From: VBCK01 sp035511515
GTDB taxonomy: Bacteria > Pseudomonadota > Gammaproteobacteria > Burkholderiales > Burkholderiaceae_F
Length of the DNA: 27,858 nucleotides
Direction of reading: 5' to 3'
Assembly: GCA_035511515.1 (NCBI GenBank)
Contig: DATKFG010000032.1
Coordinates: 1 to 27,858 of the forward strand
Shown here in pieces: positions 15,417-23,748 of the stretch. The notes beneath the pieces were generated by a model that saw only the letters and a list, made by a program, of their open reading frames with translations, did no database searches and was not told the DNA's origin. Every line of letters begins with the position of its first letter. The first letter of the stretch is position 1. The position numbers were made by a program, and so were the translations under genes.

Positions 15417-15488
15417 AGCAGCTAGCTTGCCAGACAATCGCCCATGCCGGCACGCTGATTCGGGATGGTTATTGCTCCCCCTTAAAAC

Positions 15489-16037
15489 TTAAAACGCCGG
15501 CTTGTCCTTCGCGGCCTGGTAGCTCGCCACCGCTTCGGTGAGCAGCGCGCGGGCGCGCTCCGGGCCCTCCCAGCCCACGATCTTCACCCACTTGCCGGGC
15601 TCCAGGTCCTTGTAGTGCTCGAAAAAGTGCTGGATCTGGGCCAGCCGCTCCGGCGCGATGTCCTGCGCCGAGCGCCAGTGCTTGTACCAGGGCAGGATCT
15701 TGTCGATCGGAACAGCCAGCAGCTTCTGGTCGCCGCCGGCCTCGTCGCGCATGTCCAGCACGCCCAGAGGACGGCAGCGCACCACCACGCCCGGCTGCAA
15801 TGGAAACGGCGTGATCACCAGCACGTCGATCGGGTCGCCATCGTCCGACAGCGTGTGCGGCACGTAGCCGTAGTTGCACGGGTAGTGCATCGCGGTGCCG
15901 ATGAAGCGATCCACGAAAATCGCTCCCGACTCCTTATCGACCTCGTACTTGACCGGGTCGGCGTTCATCGGGATCTCGATCACGACATTGAAGTCGTCGG
16001 GCAGCGCCCGTCCGGAATTGACTCGATCCAGGCCCAT
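15489..16037 (-). CDS. ppa: Inorganic pyrophosphatase
   Basis: Cytosolic family I enzyme hydrolysing pyrophosphate and so pulling biosynthetic reactions forward. 182 residues, normal length. The signature DGDPIDVLV (66-74) carries the metal-binding Asp residues. Further active-site blocks are EIPMNADPVKYEVDKESG (21-38, with Lys30 and Glu32), YPCNYGYVPHT (52-62) and the KDLEPGKWVKI region near the end. ATG at 16037 gives MGLDRVNSG, a usual N-terminus; only a weak ribosome site precedes it. It follows hemY by 29 bases on the same strand and may be the last gene of the heme operon. No clear terminator follows in 15438-15488. Confidence 0.97.
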   Translation of the reverse strand: MGLDRVNSGRALPDDFNVVIEIPMNADPVKYEVDKESGAIFVDRFIGTAMHYPCNYGYVPHTLSDDGDPIDVLVITPFPLQPGVVVRCRPLGVLDMRDEAGGDQKLLAVPIDKILPWYKHWRSAQDIAPERLAQIQHFFEHYKDLEPGKWVKIVGWEGPERARALLTEAVASYQAAKDKPAF

Positions 16038-16066
16038 CGGCTCAGGCTCAGTTCTGGCTGGGCTTG

Positions 16067-17305
16067 CTACCAGGTCGCCTCGCGCCGGATCGTGCGCGGG
16101 CGTGCGGAGCGGGGAACGGGCTCCTCCGGGGGCCGCTGCGCCAGGCCCAGCGCGGCCTCGCGATAGTGGCGCGCGGCCGCCTCCGCATCGCCCACCGCCT
16201 CGGCCAGCTCGGCCAGCGCGAGCGACGTTTCGGCATCATCGCCCAGGCCCCGGCACTCCTGCAGGTACGCGCGCGCCTTGCCCCACAGATTTTCGCGCAG
16301 GCAGATGCGCGCCAGGCAGCGCAGCAACGGCTGGCTGCGCGGGTGCTCCTTCAGCCAGGCTTCGGCCCGCTCGATGGTGGCGCGCGAGCCGGGCACCTCG
16401 CAGCGGGCGTACTCGTCCAGCAGCCGCTCGTCCCACTGGCGCTCCAGCACCGCTTCCAGCGCCAGCGCGGCCGCCTTGCCGCGACCAGCGCCGTTCAAAC
16501 GGCGCGCCGCATCCAGCGCGATGTCGGGCGTCTGCCGGTCCGAAGTGTCCACCGCGACCCAGGTGCGCTCCAGCGCATCCGGATCGTCGGAGGCGTCCAC
16601 CAGCAGTCCGCGCACGGCGATCTTGCGCACCCGCGCGGCGGCCTCGGCCGGCAGCGCGCGGCGCTTTTCCAGCGTGCGCACCAGCCGCATCACCTCGCGC
16701 CAGTGGCCGGCCTGCACGTGAGCGCTCAGCGCGATGCGCATCGCGTGCAGATGGCGCGCCCCCGAGGACTGCAGCGCGTCGATCGCCCGCAGCGCGCGCG
16801 CCGTGTCGCGCTGCTCGGCCCACAGCTCGGCGCTGACCACGCGGCGTGCGGTCGACAGCTCCGGGTCGGCTTCGGCCTGCTGCAGCCAGCGATCGCGCCG
16901 GTCGTATTCCTGCATCCGGTGCGCGGCGCGCGCCCCGATGAGCGCCGCCATCGCGGCCACCTCGGGCGCGCTCTGCGCATCCTGCGCGGCGCGCTCGGCC
17001 CGCACGAAGCGGCCCTCCAGCAGCGCCCGCAGCGCCTCGTACAGGCCGCGGTGGGCCCCCAGCTCGGTGCGCCGTTCCCGGTACATCCGCACCCGCTCAG
17101 GAAAGGCCGAAAGCCGCTGCAGCACGCGCCCGAACCAGAAGCACAGCCACAACGCCGCCAGGCTCACCAGCATGAAAAAGCCCACCGACAGGTCGATCCG
17201 GGCCGGCGGCACCAGGAACACGACGGTGCCCACGCTCTCCTTGAGCAGCATCGCGGCCAGCACGGCCAGCAGCGCCAGCAGCACCAGTGCGATCAGCGAT
17301 TTCAT
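16067..17305 (-). CDS. hemY: Heme-biosynthesis-associated membrane TPR protein HemY
   Basis: 412 residues. Two N-terminal membrane segments (about 3-21 and 41-59) with a short loop between, as in HemY_N domain proteins (LLKESVGTVVFLVPPARIDLSV), then a long cytosolic or periplasmic helical array with TPR-like repeats (for example EAWLKEHPRSQPLLRCLARICLRENLWGKARAYLQECRGLG). It is not the protoporphyrinogen oxidase called HemY in Bacillus; its biochemical role is unproven, with membrane anchoring or scaffolding of heme enzymes suggested. Its ATG overlaps the hemX stop as ATGA. The Arg/Pro-rich C-terminus after about residue 385 looks disordered. Confidence 0.9.
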   Translation of the reverse strand: MKSLIALVLLALLAVLAAMLLKESVGTVVFLVPPARIDLSVGFFMLVSLAALWLCFWFGRVLQRLSAFPERVRMYRERRTELGAHRGLYEALRALLEGRFVRAERAAQDAQSAPEVAAMAALIGARAAHRMQEYDRRDRWLQQAEADPELSTARRVVSAELWAEQRDTARALRAIDALQSSGARHLHAMRIALSAHVQAGHWREVMRLVRTLEKRRALPAEAAARVRKIAVRGLLVDASDDPDALERTWVAVDTSDRQTPDIALDAARRLNGAGRGKAAALALEAVLERQWDERLLDEYARCEVPGSRATIERAEAWLKEHPRSQPLLRCLARICLRENLWGKARAYLQECRGLGDDAETSLALAELAEAVGDAEAAARHYREAALGLAQRPPEEPVPRSARPRTIRREATW

Positions 17306-18348
17306 GGCGTGATGGGCCGCGCCGCGCGCAGCGCTCCCAGGCTGTCATCGAGCGTCGGCATCGCCACATCGATCGCGGCGGCCGCCAGCGCCTTGATCTG
17401 CGCGAGCGCGGCGCTGACCAGCGGATCGGTCGGATCGAAATAACGATTGATCAGCACCAGGCTGTCGGTCAGGTCGGAGCGGAACAGCACCTGGTTGCGC
17501 ATCATCATCGCCTGGCGCGCCATCAGCAGCCGCACGCGCAGGTGCTCGCGCACCATCGGCTGCTGGTCGGGCGGCAGCAGCAGCGAATCGGGCGCATCGA
17601 CGGTGCGGATCCGCACCAGGTCGCGCAGCGTGTCGGCCAGCTCGCGGCCGATCCAGCCCAGGCGGTTTGGCGTGGCGTTGTCGGTGTGTGGCCGGGGCGG
17701 CAGCGCGCCCAGGTGGCGGGTCGGATCGGCCAGCATGTGCCAGGAGTCCACTCCCTGCACCAGGCGGTCCAGGCGGATCGCCACGCCGGCGACATCCGTG
17801 GTGGGCGCCTTGCGCAGCCGGTCGATGTCGCGCGCCAGCGCCTCGCGCAGCGGGAAAAACTGCGGCCGCGGCACGCGCGCCAGGCGCGCATCGGCGCTGG
17901 CGAGTGCCGAGATCGCGGCGCCCGGATCGTGCGAGACCTGCAACTGGCTGCCGGCCAGCGTCAGCAGCTCGTCGACCTCGGCCAGCACATGCTCTTCGCG
18001 CAGCCGGCGCAGCTCGGCGTCGGCCGTGGTATCGCGGCCCGCCAGCACGGTGAGCTGTTGCTCGAGCTGCTCGGTGCGCTGCGCCGCCGCCTCGATCCGA
18101 TCCTGCAGCGTCTGCCGCTCGACCCGGTCGTTCACGTGCAGCGCCGATAACTGCTCGTTGCGCTGCTGCACGCTGCGCAGATCGCGCTGCAGCGCGGCCA
18201 GGCGCAACGCGATCAGGGCGCCGGCCGCTGCCAGAGCCGCGATCGACAGCACCCAGATCCACACGCTCGATGCGGGCCGCGCCGCAGCCGGCGCCACCGG
18301 CGGCTGCTCGAACGGCGCCGTTGCGTTCTGGGGCAGGGTCTCGCTCAC
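17302..18348 (-). CDS. hemX: HemX-like membrane protein (fused-type uroporphyrinogen-III methylase annotation in databases)
   Basis: 348 residues. One membrane helix (about 29-49, VWIWVLSIAALAAAGALIAL) follows a short Pro/Ala-rich N-terminus, then a coiled coil (about 52-120, RDLRSVQQRNEQLSALH...TEQLEQQLTVL) and a helical C-terminal domain. This is the HemX layout. Databases often label it uroporphyrinogen-III C-methyltransferase, but no methyltransferase motif is visible, so I do not accept that activity. The start is GTG at 18348 in a GTGA overlap with the hemD stop; the open frame further upstream lies inside hemD. It is co-translated with hemD and hemY, which is the main argument for a role in heme synthesis. 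Confidence 0.88.
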   Translation of the reverse strand: MSETLPQNATAPFEQPPVAPAAARPASSVWIWVLSIAALAAAGALIALRLAALQRDLRSVQQRNEQLSALHVNDRVERQTLQDRIEAAAQRTEQLEQQLTVLAGRDTTADAELRRLREEHVLAEVDELLTLAGSQLQVSHDPGAAISALASADARLARVPRPQFFPLREALARDIDRLRKAPTTDVAGVAIRLDRLVQGVDSWHMLADPTRHLGALPPRPHTDNATPNRLGWIGRELADTLRDLVRIRTVDAPDSLLLPPDQQPMVREHLRVRLLMARQAMMMRNQVLFRSDLTDSLVLINRYFDPTDPLVSAALAQIKALAAAAIDVAMPTLDDSLGALRAARPITP

Positions 18349-19187
18349 CGCGCCCCCGCTTCGGCCCGCGCCGGACCGGGTGTGTTGAGCGCCGCGCCGG
18401 CGATCGCATCGAGCACGCTGCCCGGCGAGGGCTCGCATTCGACCACATGGGCGTAACCGGCCGCCCGCGCCGCCTGCGTGATGCGCGCATGCGAGCACAA
18501 CGCCAGCCCCTGGCGCAGCCAGCTTCGAGCCTCCGCCGCGCGCTCGAGCTGCCGATCCAGCGCGGCCACCGACTCGGAGCTGGTCAGGACGCACACGGCG
18601 CCATCACCCGCTCCCCGGCACGCGGCCAGCGCGGCCAGCCGCGCGTGCCCGGGCGCGTGCACCACGCGGCGGTACACGCTGGCGTACTCGACCTGGCAGC
18701 CGGCCTCGCGCAGCCGCTCGCCCAGCCACTCGCGGCCCGACTCGGCCCGCACGATCAGCACCCGGCGCGGCACTGGCCTGTGGAGTTGCAACGCTTCCCA
18801 CAGGGCTTCCGAGCCGGCCTGCCGCGCCCCGGCGGGCAGCCCGGCGTTGCGGGCGGCCCCCGCTCCGGGCAGCAGGCTGCACACGAGCGCCAGCGTGCTG
18901 GCGCCGGCCGCCGCGATCGCGGTGGCGGCCGGCCAGTTGCCGCAAAGATCCAGCGCCGCCAAGCCCCGCACCGCGGCCGGGCTGACGAACACGGCCAGGT
19001 CGAACTGGGCCAGCTCCGCCAGCAGCGTCTGCAGCGGCCCGAGCTCCTCGGGCGCCAGCAGATCGAACGCAGGCCACCACAGCGCGCGCTGGCCGCGGTC
19101 GCGCAACGCGCCGCTCAGGCGCTGGCCCGCCTCGCCGGGGCGCGTCACCAGCACCGCCGAGCCCAACCGGCGCGCGAGCAGCGGCAT
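18345..19187 (-). CDS. hemD: Uroporphyrinogen-III synthase
   Basis: Cyclises hydroxymethylbilane with inversion of ring D. 280 residues, at the long end for the family, with an Ala/Gly-rich C-terminal tail. The family is poorly conserved; recognisable are VLVTRPGEAGQRLSGALRDRG at the N-terminus, FDLAVFVSPAAVRG, VLIVRAESGREWLGERLREAG and CVLTSSESVAAL, which together line the cleft between the two domains. ATG at 19187 shares its A with the hemC stop (TGATG). Position between hemC and hemX makes the call secure. The many Ala/Arg residues reflect the high GC content rather than anything functional. Confidence 0.93.
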   Translation of the reverse strand: MPLLARRLGSAVLVTRPGEAGQRLSGALRDRGQRALWWPAFDLLAPEELGPLQTLLAELAQFDLAVFVSPAAVRGLAALDLCGNWPAATAIAAAGASTLALVCSLLPGAGAARNAGLPAGARQAGSEALWEALQLHRPVPRRVLIVRAESGREWLGERLREAGCQVEYASVYRRVVHAPGHARLAALAACRGAGDGAVCVLTSSESVAALDRQLERAAEARSWLRQGLALCSHARITQAARAAGYAHVVECEPSPGSVLDAIAGAALNTPGPARAEAGAR

Positions 19188-20113
19188 CAGCCGCCCTCCG
19201 CATCGGCAGCCAGCAGTTCCTGCACGCCCTGCGCCTTCATCCGGTCGACCACCGCCCGGCCCAGAGCCTCGGCCTGCTCAAAGGGGCCCGATGCCTGCGC
19301 CTGCACGGCCTGCGCCCGCCTCAGGCTGCCGGCCCAGGCACGCAGATGAAGCTCGCCGTGGTCGGCCTCGGCGTACGCAGCCAGCGGCACCTGACAGCTT
19401 CCTCCCAGCGCGCGCGACACCATCCGCTCGGCCAGCGTCGCCGCGCGCGTTGCCGGATGCTCCAGGTGCGCGATCAGCTCGCGCGTGCGCGTATCGCCCG
19501 CGCGGATCTCGATCGCCAGCGCACCCTGCGCCGGCGCCGGCAGGAACTGAGCGGTGGGCAGCACGCGGCCGATCCGTTGGGCCAGTCCGAGCCGCTTCAG
19601 CCCCGCCGCCGCCATGATCAGAGCATCGAATTCGCCGCGGTCCAGCTTGGCCAGCCGCGTGCCCACATTGCCGCGGATCGCGTCGATTTCGAGCTGCGGA
19701 AACTGGATCCGCACCGCCAGCTCGCGCCGCAGGCTGGAGGTGCCCACGCGCGCGCCCGCCGGCAGCTCTTCCAGGCCGCCGGCGCCCGCGCTCACCAGGC
19801 AGTCGCGCGGATCCTCGCGCTGCAGCACCGCGCCGATCTCGAAGTGCGGCTCCAGCAGCATCGGCACGTCCTTGAACGAATGCACCGCCAGGTCGGCGCG
19901 CTCGTCCATCAGCGCCAGCTCCAGCTCCTTGATGAAAAGACCCTTGCCGCCGATCTTGGCGAGCGAGCGGTCCAGCAACTGGTCGCCCCGCGTGGACAGC
20001 CGCAACAGCTCCACCGCGAGCTGCGGATGCGCGCGCTGCAGCATGTGCTGGACGTGTTCGGCCTGCCACAGGGCAAGCGGGCTGGCGCGGGTGGCGATGA
20101 CTGCACGCTGCAT
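19187..20113 (-). CDS. hemC: Porphobilinogen deaminase (hydroxymethylbilane synthase)
   Basis: Joins four porphobilinogens into hydroxymethylbilane. 308 residues, normal length. Visible: ATRASPLALWQ at the N-terminus, STRGDQLLDRSLAKIGGKGLF, catalytic Asp82 in HSFKDVP, TSSLRRELAVR, and Cys240 in LGGSCQVPLAAYA, which carries the dipyrromethane cofactor. First gene of the hemC-hemD-hemX-hemY set. The 100 bases before it, after the LytTR regulator gene, hold a TAGACT about 15 bases before the ATG that could be a -10 box, so the heme genes may have their own promoter in addition to readthrough from the regulator genes. Confidence 0.98.
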   Translation of the reverse strand: MQRAVIATRASPLALWQAEHVQHMLQRAHPQLAVELLRLSTRGDQLLDRSLAKIGGKGLFIKELELALMDERADLAVHSFKDVPMLLEPHFEIGAVLQREDPRDCLVSAGAGGLEELPAGARVGTSSLRRELAVRIQFPQLEIDAIRGNVGTRLAKLDRGEFDALIMAAAGLKRLGLAQRIGRVLPTAQFLPAPAQGALAIEIRAGDTRTRELIAHLEHPATRAATLAERMVSRALGGSCQVPLAAYAEADHGELHLRAWAGSLRRAQAVQAQASGPFEQAEALGRAVVDRMKAQGVQELLAADAEGG

Positions 20114-20214
20114 ACTCGGGGCAGTCTAACCCGCCCCGGTCCGGCCGCCCCCGGGCACGAAAGCGCCGCAAAGCCTCGCCCATGGGCCCGCGCAGCAGCG
20201 TGACAGACGGCCCG

Positions 20215-20988
20215 TCAGACGCCGGTGGCCGACTTCACGGTCGGCCACTGACGCCGGCTGATCGGCAGGCGCTCGGCAATCGCTTTCAGCACGACTTCCC
20301 AGTGGCCTTCGCCGGCCTCGCCGTCGCCATCGGTGCGCGCCTTGACGCGCTGGAAGCCCTGGATCGCCGCGCGCGCCACCAGCGCGTTGCGGTGAATGCG
20401 CACGAAGCGCGCGCCGAACTCCTGCTCCAGCGCGGTCAGGGACTCCTCGGTCAGGTGCTCCTTTTGCCCGGTGCGGATCGTCACGTACTTCAGTTCGGCG
20501 CGCAGGTAGATGATCTCTTCGATCGGCACCAGCACCATCCGCCCGCGCTCCGATACGGTCAGGTGGTTGCGCATGGAGCCGAGCGCCCGCGCCAGCTCCT
20601 CGATGCGCGGCTCGTTGCGCTTGAGGCGGTGCGCCCGCTGCAGCGCATCGAGCAGTCGCTCGGTGCGCACCGGCTTGAGCAGGTAGTCGAGAGCCTGCAC
20701 CTCGAAGGCCGGCAGCGCGTGCTCGTCGAACGCGGTTACGAATATGATCGCGGGCGGCGTTTCGCGCGCGACCAGGTGGCGCGCCACCTCGATTCCGCCC
20801 ATGTCCGGCATCATGATGTCGAGCAGCACCGCGTCCGGATGCAGCTGATCGACCGCTTCCAGCGCTGCCAGCCCCCCTTCCACGGTTCCGACCAGCTGCA
20901 GATCGATCTGGCGGCCGCACTCGGCCAGCTGCTGGCTCAGGCGGGAGCGCGCCAGCGGCTCGTCGTCGACGATCAGGACCGACAGCAT
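20215..20988 (-). CDS. algR: LytTR-family response regulator, AlgR-like
   Basis: 257 residues. Receiver domain 1-120 with acid pocket D8/D9, phosphoacceptor Asp57 (LLDIMMPD), Thr85 and Lys105 (YLLKPV), then a LytTR DNA-binding domain about 143-245 (GRMVLVPIEEIIYLRAELKYV...EESLTALEQEFGARFVRIHRNALV). AlgR of Pseudomonas controls alginate, twitching motility and virulence, and lies next to hemC as here. The targets in this organism are unknown, and the shared layout does not prove the same regulon. Start ATG 20988 is two bases after the kinase stop, so the pair is co-transcribed. A Gly/Asp/Glu-rich insert (about 218-229) interrupts the end of the LytTR domain. Confidence 0.93.
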   Translation of the reverse strand: MLSVLIVDDEPLARSRLSQQLAECGRQIDLQLVGTVEGGLAALEAVDQLHPDAVLLDIMMPDMGGIEVARHLVARETPPAIIFVTAFDEHALPAFEVQALDYLLKPVRTERLLDALQRAHRLKRNEPRIEELARALGSMRNHLTVSERGRMVLVPIEEIIYLRAELKYVTIRTGQKEHLTEESLTALEQEFGARFVRIHRNALVARAAIQGFQRVKARTDGDGEAGEGHWEVVLKAIAERLPISRRQWPTVKSATGV

Positions 20989-20990
20989 GC

Positions 20991-22100
20991 TCAGCCCGCT
21001 TTGTGCTCCACCGGTATCGTCATCGTCAACTCGAACCGTCCGCGCCGCACCCGGGTTTCCAGGCGCGCCTCCAGATCGTAAATCAGGGCCAGCCGGCCGC
21101 GTATGTTTTTCAGCCCGATCTGATTGCCCTCGCGCTGCACCGGCTCGCGCGCGATCGGGTTGCTCACGCCGATTTCGAGCTGAAAGCCGCGCTGACGCAC
21201 CTTCACGTCGATGTCACAATGTCCGGCCAGCCGTTCGGCGCCGTAGCGCACCGCGTTCTCGATGATCGGCTGCAGCAGCAGCTGCGGCACGCGCGCGCGC
21301 GGATGCACCGCCGAGACCTGCCAGTTCACCTGCAGTCGCTCGCCCAGCCGGGTCTGCTCGATCTCCACATAGCGGCGGCACAGGTCCAACTCGTGCTCCA
21401 GCGACACCAGCTCGCGCACGTCCCCCATCACGGCGCGAAACAGCTCCGCCAGATTTTCCAGCATGCGCTCGGCCCGCGCCGGGTCCGACTGGACGACGGC
21501 CAGCACCGCGTTCAGGCTATTGAACAGGAAATGCGGGCGGATCCTGGACTGCAGCGCCTGCAGCTTGGCCTCGGACACCGCCGGCGAAAAGGCGCGCGCG
21601 CGCAGCTCCAGGTAGTGCTGCACCGCCATGCCGCCGGCCAGCGCCACCAGCGCGCCCACCAGCACCGTGGTGCTGGACGGCTGGCCCGGACCCAGCAGCA
21701 GCCTGAGCACGGCCAGTGCGATCGCCGCCGGTACGGCCCAGGCGAGCGCCCGCTGGGCGGTCGGCTGCGCCGGCGGCAGCAAGCGGCGCAACGCGCACCA
21801 GGCCAGCAGCGTGAGCAGCGTGACCGGTTCGACCACCGCGGCACTGGACAGGAACGCGGCGCTGAACTGGCCCACGTCGGAGGTGGAGGCCAGGGTGCCG
21901 ATCAACGCGGCCACGTTGACGCCGACGCTCACGCGCAGCAGCGTGCCCAGGTTGCAGCCGTCCGGTATCACCAGCGCAGGCGGTTCGACCGGCGCGCGCG
22001 CGCGCACCGCTTCGGCCGGGCCCAGCGGCGGGCCCGGCTTCAGGGCCGAGAGTCCTCGCATGGCCGGACCGGATTCGATGAAGCGGCGCAAGGCCGGCAA
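20991..22100 (-). CDS. algZ: Membrane sensor histidine kinase, AlgZ/FimS-like
   Basis: 369 residues from TTG 22100; an ATG at 22061 (MRGLSALKPG) is equally possible, and neither has a good ribosome site. About four membrane segments lie between residues 50 and 165 (for example RVSVGVNVAALIGTLA, VTLLTLLAWCAL, PAAIALAVLRLLL, VLVGALVALAGGMAV). A His-kinase domain of the LytS/YehU type (PF06580) follows, with SRIRPHFLFNSLNAVLAVV and candidate phospho-His190, and an ATPase with LLLQPIIENAVRYGAE and GNQIGLKNIRGRL. These kinases lack the classical HisKA dimerisation box, as does this one. Partner of the LytTR regulator directly downstream. Divergent from argH across 126 bases. Confidence 0.92.
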   Translation of the reverse strand: MPALRRFIESGPAMRGLSALKPGPPLGPAEAVRARAPVEPPALVIPDGCNLGTLLRVSVGVNVAALIGTLASTSDVGQFSAAFLSSAAVVEPVTLLTLLAWCALRRLLPPAQPTAQRALAWAVPAAIALAVLRLLLGPGQPSSTTVLVGALVALAGGMAVQHYLELRARAFSPAVSEAKLQALQSRIRPHFLFNSLNAVLAVVQSDPARAERMLENLAELFRAVMGDVRELVSLEHELDLCRRYVEIEQTRLGERLQVNWQVSAVHPRARVPQLLLQPIIENAVRYGAERLAGHCDIDVKVRQRGFQLEIGVSNPIAREPVQREGNQIGLKNIRGRLALIYDLEARLETRVRRGRFELTMTIPVEHKAG

Positions 22101-22226
22101 GAGGGCCCAGGGGCGGCGGCGAGGGTGTGGGGCACGTCGTTACACTTGCACTTGGACCTGCATTGCGCGGCGGCCGCCGCACGGAACGGGCCGCCCGCAC
22201 GGAAGTCTTGCATAGGCCGCGCCGAA
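22101..22226. promoter_or_regulatory. Divergent control region between algZ-like gene and argH
   Basis: 126 bases between divergent genes must hold both promoters. The only clear candidate core is TACACT at 22141-22146 on the plus strand; no good -35 is visible for either direction. A CACTTG repeat (22143-22154) lies beside it. Confidence 0.3.
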
Positions 22227-23705
22227 ATGACAGACAAGAAAACCGCCCGGCCTGCGGGCCAGATCGAGCCTTCACCGCTGCATGCCAAGGACCGCGCCTG
22301 GTCCGGGCGGTTTTCCGAGCCGGTGGCGCAGTTCGTGCTCGAATACACGGCCAGCGTCGGCTTCGACCAGCGGCTGGCCCGGGCCGATATACAAGCCTCG
22401 CTGGCGCACGCCTCGATGCTGGCCGCCGCGGGCGTGCTCAGCGCCGAGGACCTGACGCGGATCCAGCAGGGGCTGGCGCAGGTGCTCTCGGAGATCGACG
22501 CTGGCACGTTTCAGTGGCAACTGCAGCTGGAAGATGTGCACCTGAACGTGGAACGGCGCCTGACCGAGATCGCCGGAGAAGCGGGCAAGCGCCTGCACAC
22601 GGGGCGCTCGCGCAACGACCAGGTCGCAACCGACCTGCGCCTGTACCTGCGCGGCGAGGTCGACCGGCTGGCCGAAGGGATCGACGCGCTGCAGCGCTCG
22701 CTGGTGGACCTGGCCGCCAGCCACACCGACACGATCATGCCGGGCTACACCCATCTGCAGGTGGCCCAGCCCATCACGTTCGGACACCACCTGCTGGCGT
22801 ACGTCGAGATGCTGCAGCGCGATCGCGAGCGCCTGCTCGATGCGCGCGCACGGATGAACCGGTTGCCGCTCGGCGCGGCGGCGCTGGCCGGCACCACGTT
22901 CCCGATTGACCGGGAGCGGGTCGCGCGCGATCTGAACTTCGAGGCCGTGTGCCAGAACTCGATCGATGCGGTGTCGGACCGCGATTTCGCGGTCGAGCTG
23001 TGCGCGGCCGGCGCACTGTTGATGGCGCACCTGTCGCGGCTGGCCGAGGAGCTGGTGCTGTGGCTGAGCCCCGGCTTCGGCTTCATCCGGCTGCCGGACC
23101 GCTTCACGACCGGCTCCTCGATCATGCCGCAAAAGCGCAACCCGGACGTGGCCGAGCTCGCGCGTGCCAAGAGCGGACGCGTCACCGGGCACCTCGTCGC
23201 GCTGCTCACCATGATCAAGGGTCAGCCCCTCGCATACAACAAGGACAACCAGGAAGACAAGGAGCCGCTGTTCGACACGGTCGACACGCTGCACGCAACG
23301 CTGCGCGCCTTTGCCTGGATGATGCCGGGCATCGAAGTGGACCGCGAAGCGATGCGCAAAGCGGCGCTGCAGGGACACGCCACCGCAACGGACCTGGCCG
23401 ACTACCTGGTGCGCCGGGGCGTGCCGTTTCGCGACGCGCACGAGGCGGTGGCGCGCGCGGTGCGGCGGGCCGATGAGCGCGGCTGCACCCTGCCGCAGCT
23501 GCCGCTGGCGGAGCTGCAGGCGCTGGCCCCGCAGATCGGCGCCGACGTGCTCGAGGTGCTCACGCTCGAAGGGTCGGTGGCGGCGCGCAACCACGTGGGC
23601 GGCACCGCGCCGTCGCAGGTCGCGGCCCAGGTGGCGCGCTGGCAGGCCGTGCTCGATGCGCGCGCGGCCCTGGCCCCCTCTGCCGCAAGCGGCAAAGGCG
23701 AGTAA
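22227..23705 (+). CDS. argH: Argininosuccinate lyase
   Basis: Last step of arginine synthesis: argininosuccinate to arginine and fumarate. 492 residues, longer than the usual 460, because of about 20 extra N-terminal residues (MTDKKTARPAGQIEPSPLHA) before WSGRFSEP and a short C-terminal tail. Fumarase-superfamily motifs are present: TGRSRNDQVATDLRLYLR, the catalytic His175 in GYTHLQVAQP, and the signature GSSIMPQKRNPD (296-307) with catalytic Ser298. ATG at 22227; the frame is open further upstream but overlaps the kinase gene on the other strand and is not used. The last residues (PSAASGKGE) are encoded by a palindrome at 23678-23702. It converges with pmbA. Confidence 0.97.
   Translation: MTDKKTARPAGQIEPSPLHAKDRAWSGRFSEPVAQFVLEYTASVGFDQRLARADIQASLAHASMLAAAGVLSAEDLTRIQQGLAQVLSEIDAGTFQWQLQLEDVHLNVERRLTEIAGEAGKRLHTGRSRNDQVATDLRLYLRGEVDRLAEGIDALQRSLVDLAASHTDTIMPGYTHLQVAQPITFGHHLLAYVEMLQRDRERLLDARARMNRLPLGAAALAGTTFPIDRERVARDLNFEAVCQNSIDAVSDRDFAVELCAAGALLMAHLSRLAEELVLWLSPGFGFIRLPDRFTTGSSIMPQKRNPDVAELARAKSGRVTGHLVALLTMIKGQPLAYNKDNQEDKEPLFDTVDTLHATLRAFAWMMPGIEVDREAMRKAALQGHATATDLADYLVRRGVPFRDAHEAVARAVRRADERGCTLPQLPLAELQALAPQIGADVLEVLTLEGSVAARNHVGGTAPSQVAAQVARWQAVLDARAALAPSAASGKGE
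23681..23694. repeat. Palindrome at the 3' end of argH
   Basis: Perfect arms TGCCGC and GCGGCA around AA, with an outer CTC (23678-23680) and GAG (23700-23702). The CCTCTGCCGC part matches the 9411 element almost exactly, so this looks like a degenerate member that supplies the last codons of argH. It may also end transcripts between the two converging genes. Confidence 0.5.
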
Positions 23706-23748
23706 GGCGCGATCAGCTTCCGCCGACGGTCATGTTCTGTATCAGCAC

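Noticed and set aside
17302..18348. HemX as an active uroporphyrinogen-III methyltransferase
   Set aside because: No SAM-binding or methyltransferase motif is visible; the protein is a membrane-anchored coiled-coil type.
21003..22226. Apparent 408-residue N-terminal extension of ArgH
   Set aside because: It is antisense to the histidine kinase gene and low in complexity. WSGRFSEP near the ATG at 22227 marks the real N-terminus.
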